From Candidatus Thorarchaeota archaeon (GTDB lineage Archaea > Asgardarchaeota > Thorarchaeia > Thorarchaeales > Thorarchaeaceae), in assembly GCA_016839345.1 (NCBI GenBank), contig JAEOUL010000341.1:1-15452 (forward strand): a DNA stretch of 15,452 bases, written 5' to 3'. Below are positions 1 to 6,625 of this stretch, piece after piece. The notes under the pieces were generated by a model, which searched no databases, was not told the DNA's origin, and was given only the letters and a program-made list of their open reading frames with translations. The position numbers and the translations under genes were made by a program. Position 1 is the stretch's first letter; each line of letters starts with the position of its first letter.

Positions 1-654
1 GCAATCTTCTTAGTAATGATCACATCTGTTATGGCTCCTAGTCCTTACATAAGTAAGTCATTTGCTGGAGAGAGGGAACAACATACACTTGAGGCACTTT
101 TGGTGGTTCCCATGAGTAGGCTAAGAATACTTGGCGCTAAGCTTGTAGCTGGTTTGCTGTTGACAATGATATACTCTGTATTCACTGTCGTAGGAATTCT
201 TGCATACAATGTATTGGTCGTTTTTCGGGGAGCTGGTAGCATGAATAGTGAAAGTCAGATAGGATTCTACAGCGTGGAACCTTCTACTATTCCACTGATA
301 TTTTTCTGCCAATTCCTGATTCTACTCTGTGCAATAGGAATTGGTGTAGTGATATCTACGACTGCAAAAGATCAGGCAACATCAGAGTCAATAAACAACT
401 TAGTGCTCCTTGTTCCGACAATGGTCATAGGAATTCTTGGGTTTGCTGGTAGTATCAGTCAAGTAAGCGGACTGTTTGGACTGTTTGTGTGGTTGATACC
501 TTTCAGTCACGCAATCATGTTCCTCAATGGGGTCTTATCACCGGCACCTGATGTGTTCTTACTCACTATCAATGTCATCTATATGCTAGGATTCACCATA
601 GTCTTCCTTATACTTGGAGCAAAGGCTTTCGAGCGAGAGGCAATCATTGCTTAG
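1..654 (+). CDS. ABC-2 type transporter permease, C-terminal part (5' end off window)
   Basis: This is an integral membrane permease of an ABC-2 type transporter, probably an exporter of the NatB/drug-efflux kind. The frame is open to the first base of the window, so the apparent ATG at 16 is internal and the true start lies upstream. The visible 217 residues begin with an amphipathic stretch containing FAGEREQHTLEALLVVP, which matches the cytoplasmic segment typical of ABC-2 permeases just before a membrane helix. About five hydrophobic segments follow, including those starting near AGLLLTMIYSVF, LIFFCQFLILL, NNLVLLVPTMVIG, LFVWLIPFSHAIMF and LLTINVIYMLGF. The ATP-binding subunit is not in the window and would be expected upstream. 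The stop codon overlaps that of the convergent amidohydrolase gene. The transported substrate cannot be inferred. Confidence 0.85.
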   Translation, partial: AIFLVMITSVMAPSPYISKSFAGEREQHTLEALLVVPMSRLRILGAKLVAGLLLTMIYSVFTVVGILAYNVLVVFRGAGSMNSESQIGFYSVEPSTIPLIFFCQFLILLCAIGIGVVISTTAKDQATSESINNLVLLVPTMVIGILGFAGSISQVSGLFGLFVWLIPFSHAIMFLNGVLSPAPDVFLLTINVIYMLGFTIVFLILGAKAFEREAIIA

Positions 655-2045
655 GATATAGGCCATTTTGGACTGATGTCGACTCCAGAACGTTCAAGGA
701 GATTGGCAGCATGTTCTATGGACTTTTTCTTGATTTTCTCTTCATCCATTGTAAGAAGTCTTTTGTCTTGCATGAGTATCCGACCATTAACAATGACTGT
801 GTCAACCGCATCACCTGAGCCGGAGTAGACTAGATTGGAAACCGGATTTGATGCGGGTGTTAGACTCAGACCCTGCAAGTCAATAAGGATGACATCTGCC
901 AGTTTTCCTGGCTCGAGAGACCCCACCTTTTTGTCGATTCCCATAGCTACAGCACCACCAAGTGTTGCCATTTCAATAGCCTGTTCTGCGGTCACAACAA
1001 GAGGATCATTGGCATGCGATTTGTGGATGAGAGCTGCCAATCGCATCTCACGAACCATATCATAGGTATTGTTCGAGGGACCTCCGTCACAACCTAGAGA
1101 GACTGGTACTCCTATGTCCAGCATCTGTGGAATCTTAGCAAATCCAGATGCAAGTTTCATGTTACTTGAGGGGCAATGTGAAATGTTTGATTTGCTGTCT
1201 GCAAGTACTTGTAGCTCTTTATCTTCGAAATGAATACCATGCGCGAATACCATGTCTGGACCTAAGAGATCATGTTCACGGGCAAAGGTGGTAAGGTTGG
1301 TATCAAAATTCTCCTTCACATAACGAACATCATCTACGACTTCACCAAGGTGCATTGTCATTCTTGTTCTCTTCTCACGTGTCTTACGAGCAACGTCTTT
1401 GAATAGAGCTGGAGTAACTGCGCCTAGCGAACGCAGACCGTACCAGACCTGTATTCTACCATCAGCTTTTCCATGCCATCGTTTGTACATCTCATCAGTT
1501 TCAATCAGGCATGCTTCAGCATCTTCCACCATTCCAGGATACATTATGTCAGGGCTGTCCGCGTATCCTGTAGAGTCCATTATGATTTTAGATAGTGCGG
1601 CTCTCATGCCTGCTTGCTCAACTGCTTGTGCAATACCATCGAAACCATACCTGGTGTGAATCATACATTCCACAAATGAGGTCGTCCCTGTACGAATCAT
1701 CTCAGCCATACAGAGTTCCGCTGAAATCCGTCCATCATCTTTTGTGAAATTTCCTTGAAGGACCCAGACATATTTTTTGAGCCAGTCCACGAGCGATACA
1801 TCATCTGCACAACCTCGAATCAATGCTTGTGCGAGATGAGTGTGAGTATCGATAAGACCGGGCATCACAATCATGTTCTTGGCATCAATGAGGACATCGG
1901 AACTATACTCCTTCAGCTCCTCGGTCTTCCCAACTTCTACAATTCTATCATTCTCAATATACACAGACCCTTTTGCGAAGATCTTACGATTAGGATTCAG
2001 TGTAAGCACATATCCGTTCTTTATGAGAATTGAATCAGTGGTCAT
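651..2045 (-). CDS. Amidohydrolase, MTA/SAH deaminase family
   Basis: This is a 464-residue cytosolic metal-dependent hydrolase of the amidohydrolase superfamily. It is closest by motif to 5-methylthioadenosine/S-adenosylhomocysteine deaminases and related TrzN/AtzA-type enzymes, which remove the exocyclic amino group of an adenine-type ring. The metal and catalytic residues are all visible: HTH at 68-70, HLGE (H232, E235), H269 in FAHGIH, and D320 in LGCDGGPSNNTYDM. The C-terminal VDTVIVNGRILMQDKRLLTMDEEKI segment is also typical of this family. The ATG at 2043-2045 is preceded by TGGAGG nine bases away, supporting this start. The gene lies downstream of the histidine kinase on the same strand with a 68-base gap. 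Substrates within this family are hard to tell apart by motif: MTA, SAH, 5'-deoxyadenosine or another N-heterocycle are all possible. Confidence 0.85.
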   Translation of the reverse strand: MTTDSILIKNGYVLTLNPNRKIFAKGSVYIENDRIVEVGKTEELKEYSSDVLIDAKNMIVMPGLIDTHTHLAQALIRGCADDVSLVDWLKKYVWVLQGNFTKDDGRISAELCMAEMIRTGTTSFVECMIHTRYGFDGIAQAVEQAGMRAALSKIIMDSTGYADSPDIMYPGMVEDAEACLIETDEMYKRWHGKADGRIQVWYGLRSLGAVTPALFKDVARKTREKRTRMTMHLGEVVDDVRYVKENFDTNLTTFAREHDLLGPDMVFAHGIHFEDKELQVLADSKSNISHCPSSNMKLASGFAKIPQMLDIGVPVSLGCDGGPSNNTYDMVREMRLAALIHKSHANDPLVVTAEQAIEMATLGGAVAMGIDKKVGSLEPGKLADVILIDLQGLSLTPASNPVSNLVYSGSGDAVDTVIVNGRILMQDKRLLTMDEEKIKKKSIEHAANLLERSGVDISPKWPIS

Positions 2046-2054
2046 GGGAACGCG

Positions 2055-2060
2055 CCTCCA
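2055..2060 (-). promoter_or_regulatory. Shine-Dalgarno site of the MTA/SAH deaminase-like gene
   Basis: Read on the minus strand this is TGGAGG, nine bases before the ATG at 2043-2045. It is one of the clearest ribosome-binding sites in the window and fixes the start of the amidohydrolase. Confidence 0.6.
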
Positions 2061-2113
2061 ATGGTGATGGACCTTCGCTGAACTCCAGACATAACACTTG
2101 TGGTGGAAACTAA

Positions 2114-3913
2114 TTAACTAGGGAGAGAGAATTTGATCTTTATAGTGAGACCCTGTTCTGGCTTTCCTTTGACTCTGTCAACTACTTGAGGTGTGTGTCC
2201 ATACTTCTCAGCTAGTCTCCTCACAAGATGGAGACCAACACCACCATAACGACGAGTAGGTTCGAATAATTCCCTCTTTTTAGGATCGTCAAGTCCAGGT
2301 CCGTTATCAGATACACTCAACCAGAAGGAGTCACTAGTCAGCTTCCCACGTACTCGCACAATCTTATCTATGTCTTTCTTTGGATTGTGAACTACAGCAT
2401 TCTCAAGTAGATTCCAGACTAACTGACTCAGTGCTTGATCTGCTAAAACTGTCACATTTTCTTGAAGTTTCCCAATATCTACTTTGACTCCTCTTTGCTT
2501 GAATAACAGTTCTGACTCTGCTCGAATAACGTCAGTGATGTTGACAGGTCTAATAGGTTCTGTCTTTGATTCCTCGGCTTTCCTCACCTTCTGGATGAGT
2601 TCTAGGCAACGAAGAGCTCCATCCATGACATATCTCTTTGACCTCATTATCTGATCAGGTGATGCATTCTTCTCAAGAAAATCACCACCAGCAAGTATAA
2701 GCTGGAGTTGATTTCCTATGTCATGAAGAAGCAAATCCAACAGGAAGTAAATCTCGGCTTCAGCGTTTTTCAAATCAGAGATATCTGTGATGATAGCAAG
2801 ACTCCCAAGGTACTCTTCGTCAGGACCGAAGAGAGGAGATGCAGAAATCATAACGGGGATAAGACTTCCAGACTTGTGCTTAATTAACGCCTCATAGTGC
2901 TCTATTTTCCCCTTTTTACGTTCCTCCATTTTTTCAATGACTTGATTCTCAGTCCATCCATAGAGAATGTCGGTGATTGGAATGCCGATTAATTGCTCTG
3001 GATTCTCACAACCAATCATCTTGCAGAGTGCCTCATTAGCTAGAACCATCATTCCTTCTGCATTATCCACTCCAAGACCAGAATCCATAGTTTCTATGAG
3101 TGATCGATAACGGTGTTCACTTTCCTGAAGTGCTCGAGCACGTAGTTTCTCTTCGGTGATATCAATCAGCTGAGCAACTGACTTGATTTCACCTCCGCTA
3201 CTTCTTATAGTGCCCACATTCATTCTAATATCCGAAACAGAACCATCCTTTCGAACTATCCTGTATTCGTATACTGAAGGAACAGATTGGCCTTTACGCC
3301 GGTTTCTGTAACGCTCTGCTACCATGTCAACATCGTCAGGATGGACAAATTCTCTAAAGTCATGTCCAAGTATTTCGCTTCTTCTCCGACCCAAGATGTC
3401 GCACATTTTATCGTTTACATACTCAAACTTGTAGTTCTCACCAACAACAATCATTCCGGAAAAGCTGTAGTAGTCTACCATAAACTCAAGAATCTCTTTT
3501 CGGGCGAGAATCTTATCCTCAGCTGCTTCTCTACGACTTAGATCTAAAATGTAGACCACATATCCAACAATTTTGCCCTGCTCAACAACAGTGTTAGTAT
3601 ATACCTGAGTTGGAACCATGACACCATCTCCCCTAACAACTCTCAATGAAATTGAAACAGAGGGAACACCGCTTTTGAGGATACGAAGTCCTTCTTCAAC
3701 TTGACTTAATTGTTCTGGCACCACAAGTTCAGGCACAGCGATGCCTTCACTCAAGACTGCAGTATCGATCTGCAACAGCTCTAAAGCAGGATAGTTTGCA
3801 TATCTCAGAATAAACTGCTCATCCAACTCAATTACAGGGATAAGCATAGTATCAGCTACATTGTAGAATGGTTTCCTTTGTGGGGACGTACTTCGCTTGA
3901 ATGATTGTTTCAT
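2114..3913 (-). CDS. Cytosolic sensor histidine kinase with three PAS domains
   Basis: This is a 599-residue sensor kinase without membrane segments or signal peptide, so it probably senses an intracellular cue. Three PAS domains are visible at about 18-130, 142-256 and 262-384. The second is the most typical, with a VHPDD motif and a PAC-type end (QLIDITEEKL). The H-box is LLHDIGNQLQL with phospho-acceptor H397, followed by the dimerisation helices. The HATPase domain has an N-box (NLLENAVVHNP, 501-511), a G1 box (DNGPGL, 536-541) and a G2 box (GGVGLHLV, 557-564), so the catalytic parts look intact. The HDIGN form of the H-box is frequent in archaeal kinases. No response regulator is in the window, so it is an orphan here. 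It is divergent from AOR module 1 across a 182-base gap, so regulation of that module is possible but unproven. Confidence 0.92.
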   Translation of the reverse strand: MKQSFKRSTSPQRKPFYNVADTMLIPVIELDEQFILRYANYPALELLQIDTAVLSEGIAVPELVVPEQLSQVEEGLRILKSGVPSVSISLRVVRGDGVMVPTQVYTNTVVEQGKIVGYVVYILDLSRREAAEDKILARKEILEFMVDYYSFSGMIVVGENYKFEYVNDKMCDILGRRRSEILGHDFREFVHPDDVDMVAERYRNRRKGQSVPSVYEYRIVRKDGSVSDIRMNVGTIRSSGGEIKSVAQLIDITEEKLRARALQESEHRYRSLIETMDSGLGVDNAEGMMVLANEALCKMIGCENPEQLIGIPITDILYGWTENQVIEKMEERKKGKIEHYEALIKHKSGSLIPVMISASPLFGPDEEYLGSLAIITDISDLKNAEAEIYFLLDLLLHDIGNQLQLILAGGDFLEKNASPDQIMRSKRYVMDGALRCLELIQKVRKAEESKTEPIRPVNITDVIRAESELLFKQRGVKVDIGKLQENVTVLADQALSQLVWNLLENAVVHNPKKDIDKIVRVRGKLTSDSFWLSVSDNGPGLDDPKKRELFEPTRRYGGVGLHLVRRLAEKYGHTPQVVDRVKGKPEQGLTIKIKFSLPS

Positions 3914-4001
3914 AGTCCCTCATCAACAATTTGCTTTACTTCTATTCAACTATGCGCAGCAAATAACATCCGGTATGTGAGAATCGAAGGAAACCTCGTT
4001 C

Positions 4002-4011
4002 ATATATTTTA
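4002..4011 (+). promoter_or_regulatory. Probable archaeal TATA box for AOR module 1
   Basis: The AT-rich string ATATATTTTA lies in the 182-base gap between the divergent histidine kinase and the polyferredoxin. An archaeal TATA box normally sits about 25 bases before the transcript start, which would put the start near 4035 and leave a leader of about 60 bases. Purine-rich GGCGGAG near 4080-4086 would be the ribosome-binding site. The call rests on position and composition only. Confidence 0.45.
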
Positions 4012-4095
4012 GTAAGATGTACTGGACAAAGAGTAACAACTTAAAGGGGCGGATGCTTGAAAGTGAAGGCCAAACCATAGGCGGAGAGTCCACTT

Positions 4096-4584
4096 TTGAA
4101 GAGCATACTCGCGATCGACATCAGCAAATGCACTGGTTGCAGAAATTGTGAACTGGCTTGTTCAGCAACTCATACGAAATCATTCAATCCAAAAAGATCA
4201 AGGATACATATCCTGAAGAATGAAGATCAAAATATGGTCTTACCAATGGTCTGTCTCCAGTGTGATGTGCCCCTCTGTGAACAAGCATGTCCAAATGGCG
4301 CTATCATATTCAACCAGAGAGGTACCCTAGTTGTCAATAGCGAGATTTGCATTGGCTGCATGAACTGTGTCACTGCTTGTGTTTATGGGGGGATTGAGAT
4401 TGACCCAATAACCCGGAAAGCGATTAAGTGTGACCTATGTGGGGGAGATCCGGCCTGTATCAAGGCTTGTGATTATAAGGCAATCAGTATGGTTGATGCA
4501 AAGATTGAGGGACTGGATTCCCGAAGAAAGGGTATTGAAGTGGTCTATCAGGCACTGGGTGGAAAAGGGGAGGTTCAAGAATGA
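4096..4584 (+). CDS. Polyferredoxin, AOR electron-transfer subunit (module 1)
   Basis: This 162-residue iron-sulfur protein probably passes electrons between the adjacent tungsten enzyme and a carrier such as ferredoxin, in the role of BamC/AorA-type subunits. Sixteen cysteines form four complete motifs: C12/15/18/22, C53/56/61/65, C85/88/91/95 and C112/115/121/125. That is enough for four [4Fe-4S] clusters in the DMSO-reductase-chain-B/HycB-like arrangement. The start is a TTG. An in-frame TAG at 4078-4080 excludes any longer form, and GGAG at 4083-4086 is correctly spaced. The stop overlaps the AOR start as ATGA, and a strong GGAGG at 4569-4573 precedes that start, so the two genes are translationally coupled. 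No signal peptide or twin-arginine motif is seen, so it is cytosolic. Confidence 0.9.
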   Translation: MKSILAIDISKCTGCRNCELACSATHTKSFNPKRSRIHILKNEDQNMVLPMVCLQCDVPLCEQACPNGAIIFNQRGTLVVNSEICIGCMNCVTACVYGGIEIDPITRKAIKCDLCGGDPACIKACDYKAISMVDAKIEGLDSRRKGIEVVYQALGGKGEVQE

Positions 4585-4910
4585 CATTTCCATACAAAGG
4601 CTATGCCGGGTACTATCTGGATGTTGATCTGACAAAGGGAAAAATCCACAAAAAAGAGATGGAGAAAGACTGGGCAAGGTTCTATCTTGGTGGAAGTGGT
4701 GTTGCTGCGAAAATCCTATGGGACCGAACAGGACCAGACACAGATCCTCTTGGACCAGATAATGTACTAGTTTTAGGGACAGGACCACTCACTGGTGCCA
4801 TGTTCTCTCCATCTGGTAGAATGATGTTTGCTGCAAAAGGACCATTGACTGGAGTCTGGGCGGAGAGTCATGTTGGGGGTTTCATGGGTCCAGAGGTAAA
4901 GTACGCTTGA
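4581..4910 (+). CDS. Aldehyde ferredoxin oxidoreductase 1, N-terminal part up to in-frame TGA
   Basis: This is the first 109 residues of a tungstopterin AOR-family enzyme, which oxidises aldehydes or related groups and passes the electrons to ferredoxin. The visible features are those of AOR domain 1: an early LDVDLTKGKI strand, the FYLGGSGVAAKILWD segment, and the LVLGTGPLTGAMFSPSGR pterin-binding region. The next conserved block is WAESHVGGFMGPEVKYA. In the family this block continues directly as A-G-(Y/F)-D, and the second AOR in this window reads FAGYD here. In this gene the codon after Ala is TGA and the frame then resumes with Phe-Asp. ATG with an ATGA overlap and a strong GGAGG seven bases upstream make the start secure. 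Translation ending here would give a fragment too short to hold the cofactor. Confidence 0.85.
   Translation: MTFPYKGYAGYYLDVDLTKGKIHKKEMEKDWARFYLGGSGVAAKILWDRTGPDTDPLGPDNVLVLGTGPLTGAMFSPSGRMMFAAKGPLTGVWAESHVGGFMGPEVKYA
4908..4910 (+). other. In-frame TGA interrupting AOR1 at an expected Gly codon
   Basis: TGA is codon 110 of a reading frame that is otherwise open from 4581 to 6509. The residues on both sides align without gap to AOR2 of this window (AOR1 KYA-stop-FDFI, AOR2 KFAGYDAI). A single G-to-T change would convert the Gly codon GGA to TGA. TGA also ends ordinary genes here, such as polyferredoxin 1 and the CLC gene, so a general reassignment is unlikely. Confidence 0.9.
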
Positions 4911-6509
4911 TTTGATTTTATCATATTGAACGGTCGATCAGAGAAACCAGTGTATCTTTACCTAAACGATGGGGATGCTGAACTACGAAACGCGTCTCAT
5001 CTATGGGGCATGGAAACCGATGTGACGACTCGAACAATCAGAGATGAACTCAAAAATCCTACAATTGAAACTGCAGTTATAGGTCCAGGGGGCGAGAATA
5101 AAGTCCTATATGGAGCAATTATTGTCGATTTCTATAGAGCCGCTGGCCGGGCAGGTCTTGGAGCTGTTATGGGATCAAAGAATCTCAAAGCCATTGCGGC
5201 AAGTGGATCATTAGGAATAGAAGCCCATGATATGGACAAGTTTCTTGAAGCGAATAGACAAGAGATGGAGCGACTAAATGATCCACTCTGGACTGATTCA
5301 TTGGCATCTCTGAGAAAGTATGGGACCACAGATCTTGTTGCGATTATCAATGAGATTGGCCGCCTACCTACTAAAAATCACTGGACAGGATTCTATGAGA
5401 AGGCTGATGACATCGGACCAGAAGTGATTGCCGAGAAGTATCGAATTGCACAGGAGGCATGTCATGGGTGTGCAATAGGATGCAAGTATATCATCCGAGT
5501 GACAGATAGTAAATATGCCACAGGTCCGATTGGTGGTCCAGAATATGAAACCCTGATGGCTTTTGGGTCCAACTGTCTGAATAATGATGTTGAGTCTGTC
5601 TTCCATCTGGGTAAGAGATGTGATTTACTTGGTCTGGACACTATCAGTTGTGGAAAGAGCATTGGATTCGCAATGGACCTTTGGGAACAAGGTATTATCA
5701 CTGCAAATGACACAGATGGAATAGACCTTGGGTGGGGCAATGCGGAGGCATCTGTCCAACTAGTTGAGAAGATAGCCAAACGTGAAGGGTTCGGAGATAC
5801 TCTCGCCAAGGGTGTTAGAAAAGCAGCTGAAACGATTGGTGGAGAAGCTTGGAAATATGCAGTCCATGTCAAAGGTCTCGAGGCTTCAGGACAAGATCCA
5901 AGAGCTCACCAGAGCATTGGACTTACTTATGCAACTAATGTGAGAGGTGCAGACCACCTGAGAAGTCTCTCTAGTCTTGAAGAACTAGGATATCCGGGTA
6001 TTGTAATTGAGAGGTTCGGTAAGGACAAGGCGGATGCAATCCTAGACATCATGTCTCCTGAACACAAGGGAGAAGTCGTCTGGGACATGGAAGACCTATA
6101 CGCTCTTGTTGACTCGGGTGTCATCTGCAAGTACGGAACAATGTGGCCTCCAGTCTACTACTTCGATACTTTCGTCAATGTGATACCACACCTGACAGGA
6201 ATGGAAGAATGGGGAGATCCAAAGTTTGTACGGAAAACTGGAGAGAGGATTAGTCACCTGAGACGAGCTTTCAATCATAGGTTGGGTATCACAAGGAAAG
6301 AAGAAACCCTTCCAAAAAGATTGCTAGAGGAGCCGATGCCAACTGGACCCTCTAAGGGTGGTCTTCCAGACCTCGAAATAATGTTAGATGACTACTACAA
6401 ATTCCGGGGCTGTGACAGAGAAACAGGATTTCCACTGGAATCGAAACTCCAAGAGTTGGACCTCGACTTTGTGCTACAGGACCTGAGGGCACGGGGTATG
6501 ACAAGGTAA
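4911..6509 (+). CDS. Aldehyde ferredoxin oxidoreductase 1, remainder of the frame after the TGA
   Basis: This is the remaining 532 codons of AOR1, in the same frame as the N-terminal part. Numbered on the full protein of about 642 residues, the [4Fe-4S] ligands are C294, C297 and C301 (ACHGCAIGCKY) and C516 (GVICKY), a complete set. Other AOR landmarks are GRAGLGAVMGSKNLKAI, GGPEYET, LDTISCGKSIGFAMDLWEQG, the KGLEASGQDPRAH segment and RGADHLR. The canonical AOR wording is closer to P-x-x-DPRG, so GQDPRA suggests a subfamily. The first possible internal start is TTG at 4926, with no ribosome-binding site, so independent translation is unlikely. No further stop or frameshift is seen over 1.6 kb, which argues for a very recent lesion, a sequence error or recoding rather than an old pseudogene. 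The substrate is not deducible. Confidence 0.88.
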   Translation, partial: FDFIILNGRSEKPVYLYLNDGDAELRNASHLWGMETDVTTRTIRDELKNPTIETAVIGPGGENKVLYGAIIVDFYRAAGRAGLGAVMGSKNLKAIAASGSLGIEAHDMDKFLEANRQEMERLNDPLWTDSLASLRKYGTTDLVAIINEIGRLPTKNHWTGFYEKADDIGPEVIAEKYRIAQEACHGCAIGCKYIIRVTDSKYATGPIGGPEYETLMAFGSNCLNNDVESVFHLGKRCDLLGLDTISCGKSIGFAMDLWEQGIITANDTDGIDLGWGNAEASVQLVEKIAKREGFGDTLAKGVRKAAETIGGEAWKYAVHVKGLEASGQDPRAHQSIGLTYATNVRGADHLRSLSSLEELGYPGIVIERFGKDKADAILDIMSPEHKGEVVWDMEDLYALVDSGVICKYGTMWPPVYYFDTFVNVIPHLTGMEEWGDPKFVRKTGERISHLRRAFNHRLGITRKEETLPKRLLEEPMPTGPSKGGLPDLEIMLDDYYKFRGCDRETGFPLESKLQELDLDFVLQDLRARGMTR

Positions 6510-6527
6510 CCAAAGTGTAGAAATAAA

Positions 6528-6554
6528 TGGGATTACCTTTAAGTAAAGGTCCCA
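6528..6554. other. Hairpin / inverted repeat between AOR1 and the CLC gene
   Basis: The arms ACCTTT (6535-6540) and AAAGGT (6545-6550) pair perfectly across a four-base AAGT loop. A second block, TGGG (6528-6531) with CCCA (6551-6554), extends the stem across a three-base bulge (ATT) on the 5' side, giving ten base pairs. It starts 19 bases after the AOR1 stop and ends 71 bases before the preferred CLC start. It could be an RNA structure at the operon end, a dyad operator for the CLC gene, or part of its TATA region, since TTTAAGTAAA is AT-rich. Confidence 0.5.
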
Positions 6555-6615
6555 ACGGCACAAGCCTATAGTTGTCCGTTCTATTTTACAGAAGGCGACC
6601 AGATGAAATGATTGA

Positions 6616-6621
6616 AAGGAG
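6616..6621 (+). promoter_or_regulatory. Shine-Dalgarno site deciding the CLC start
   Basis: AAGGAG lies four bases before the ATG at 6626. The upstream candidates, TTG at 6572 and ATG at 6608, have no comparable site, which favours 6626. Confidence 0.45.
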
Positions 6622-6625
6622 TGCA

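Noticed and set aside
4435..4788. Minus-strand open frame of 117 codons across the ferredoxin-AOR1 junction
   Set aside because: It lies wholly antisense to two well-supported genes, has no recognisable motif and is a by-product of their codon use. The same applies to the other antisense frames in the window, such as 6877-7317 and 5462-5872.
4908..4910. Selenocysteine codon in AOR1
   Set aside because: The position aligns to a structural Gly outside the Fe-S and active-site cysteines. No archaeal-type SECIS with the GAA/A internal loop was seen after the gene, and no Sec machinery is in the window. It remains testable but is not favoured.
4926..6509. Independent gene beginning at TTG 4926
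   Set aside because: No ribosome-binding site precedes it, the frame is continuous with 4581-4907, and the predicted start would fall within AOR domain 1.
6572..6625. TTG 6572 or ATG 6608 as the CLC start
   Set aside because: Neither has a good Shine-Dalgarno site, while AAGGAG precedes ATG 6626. These upstream starts are not fully excluded.
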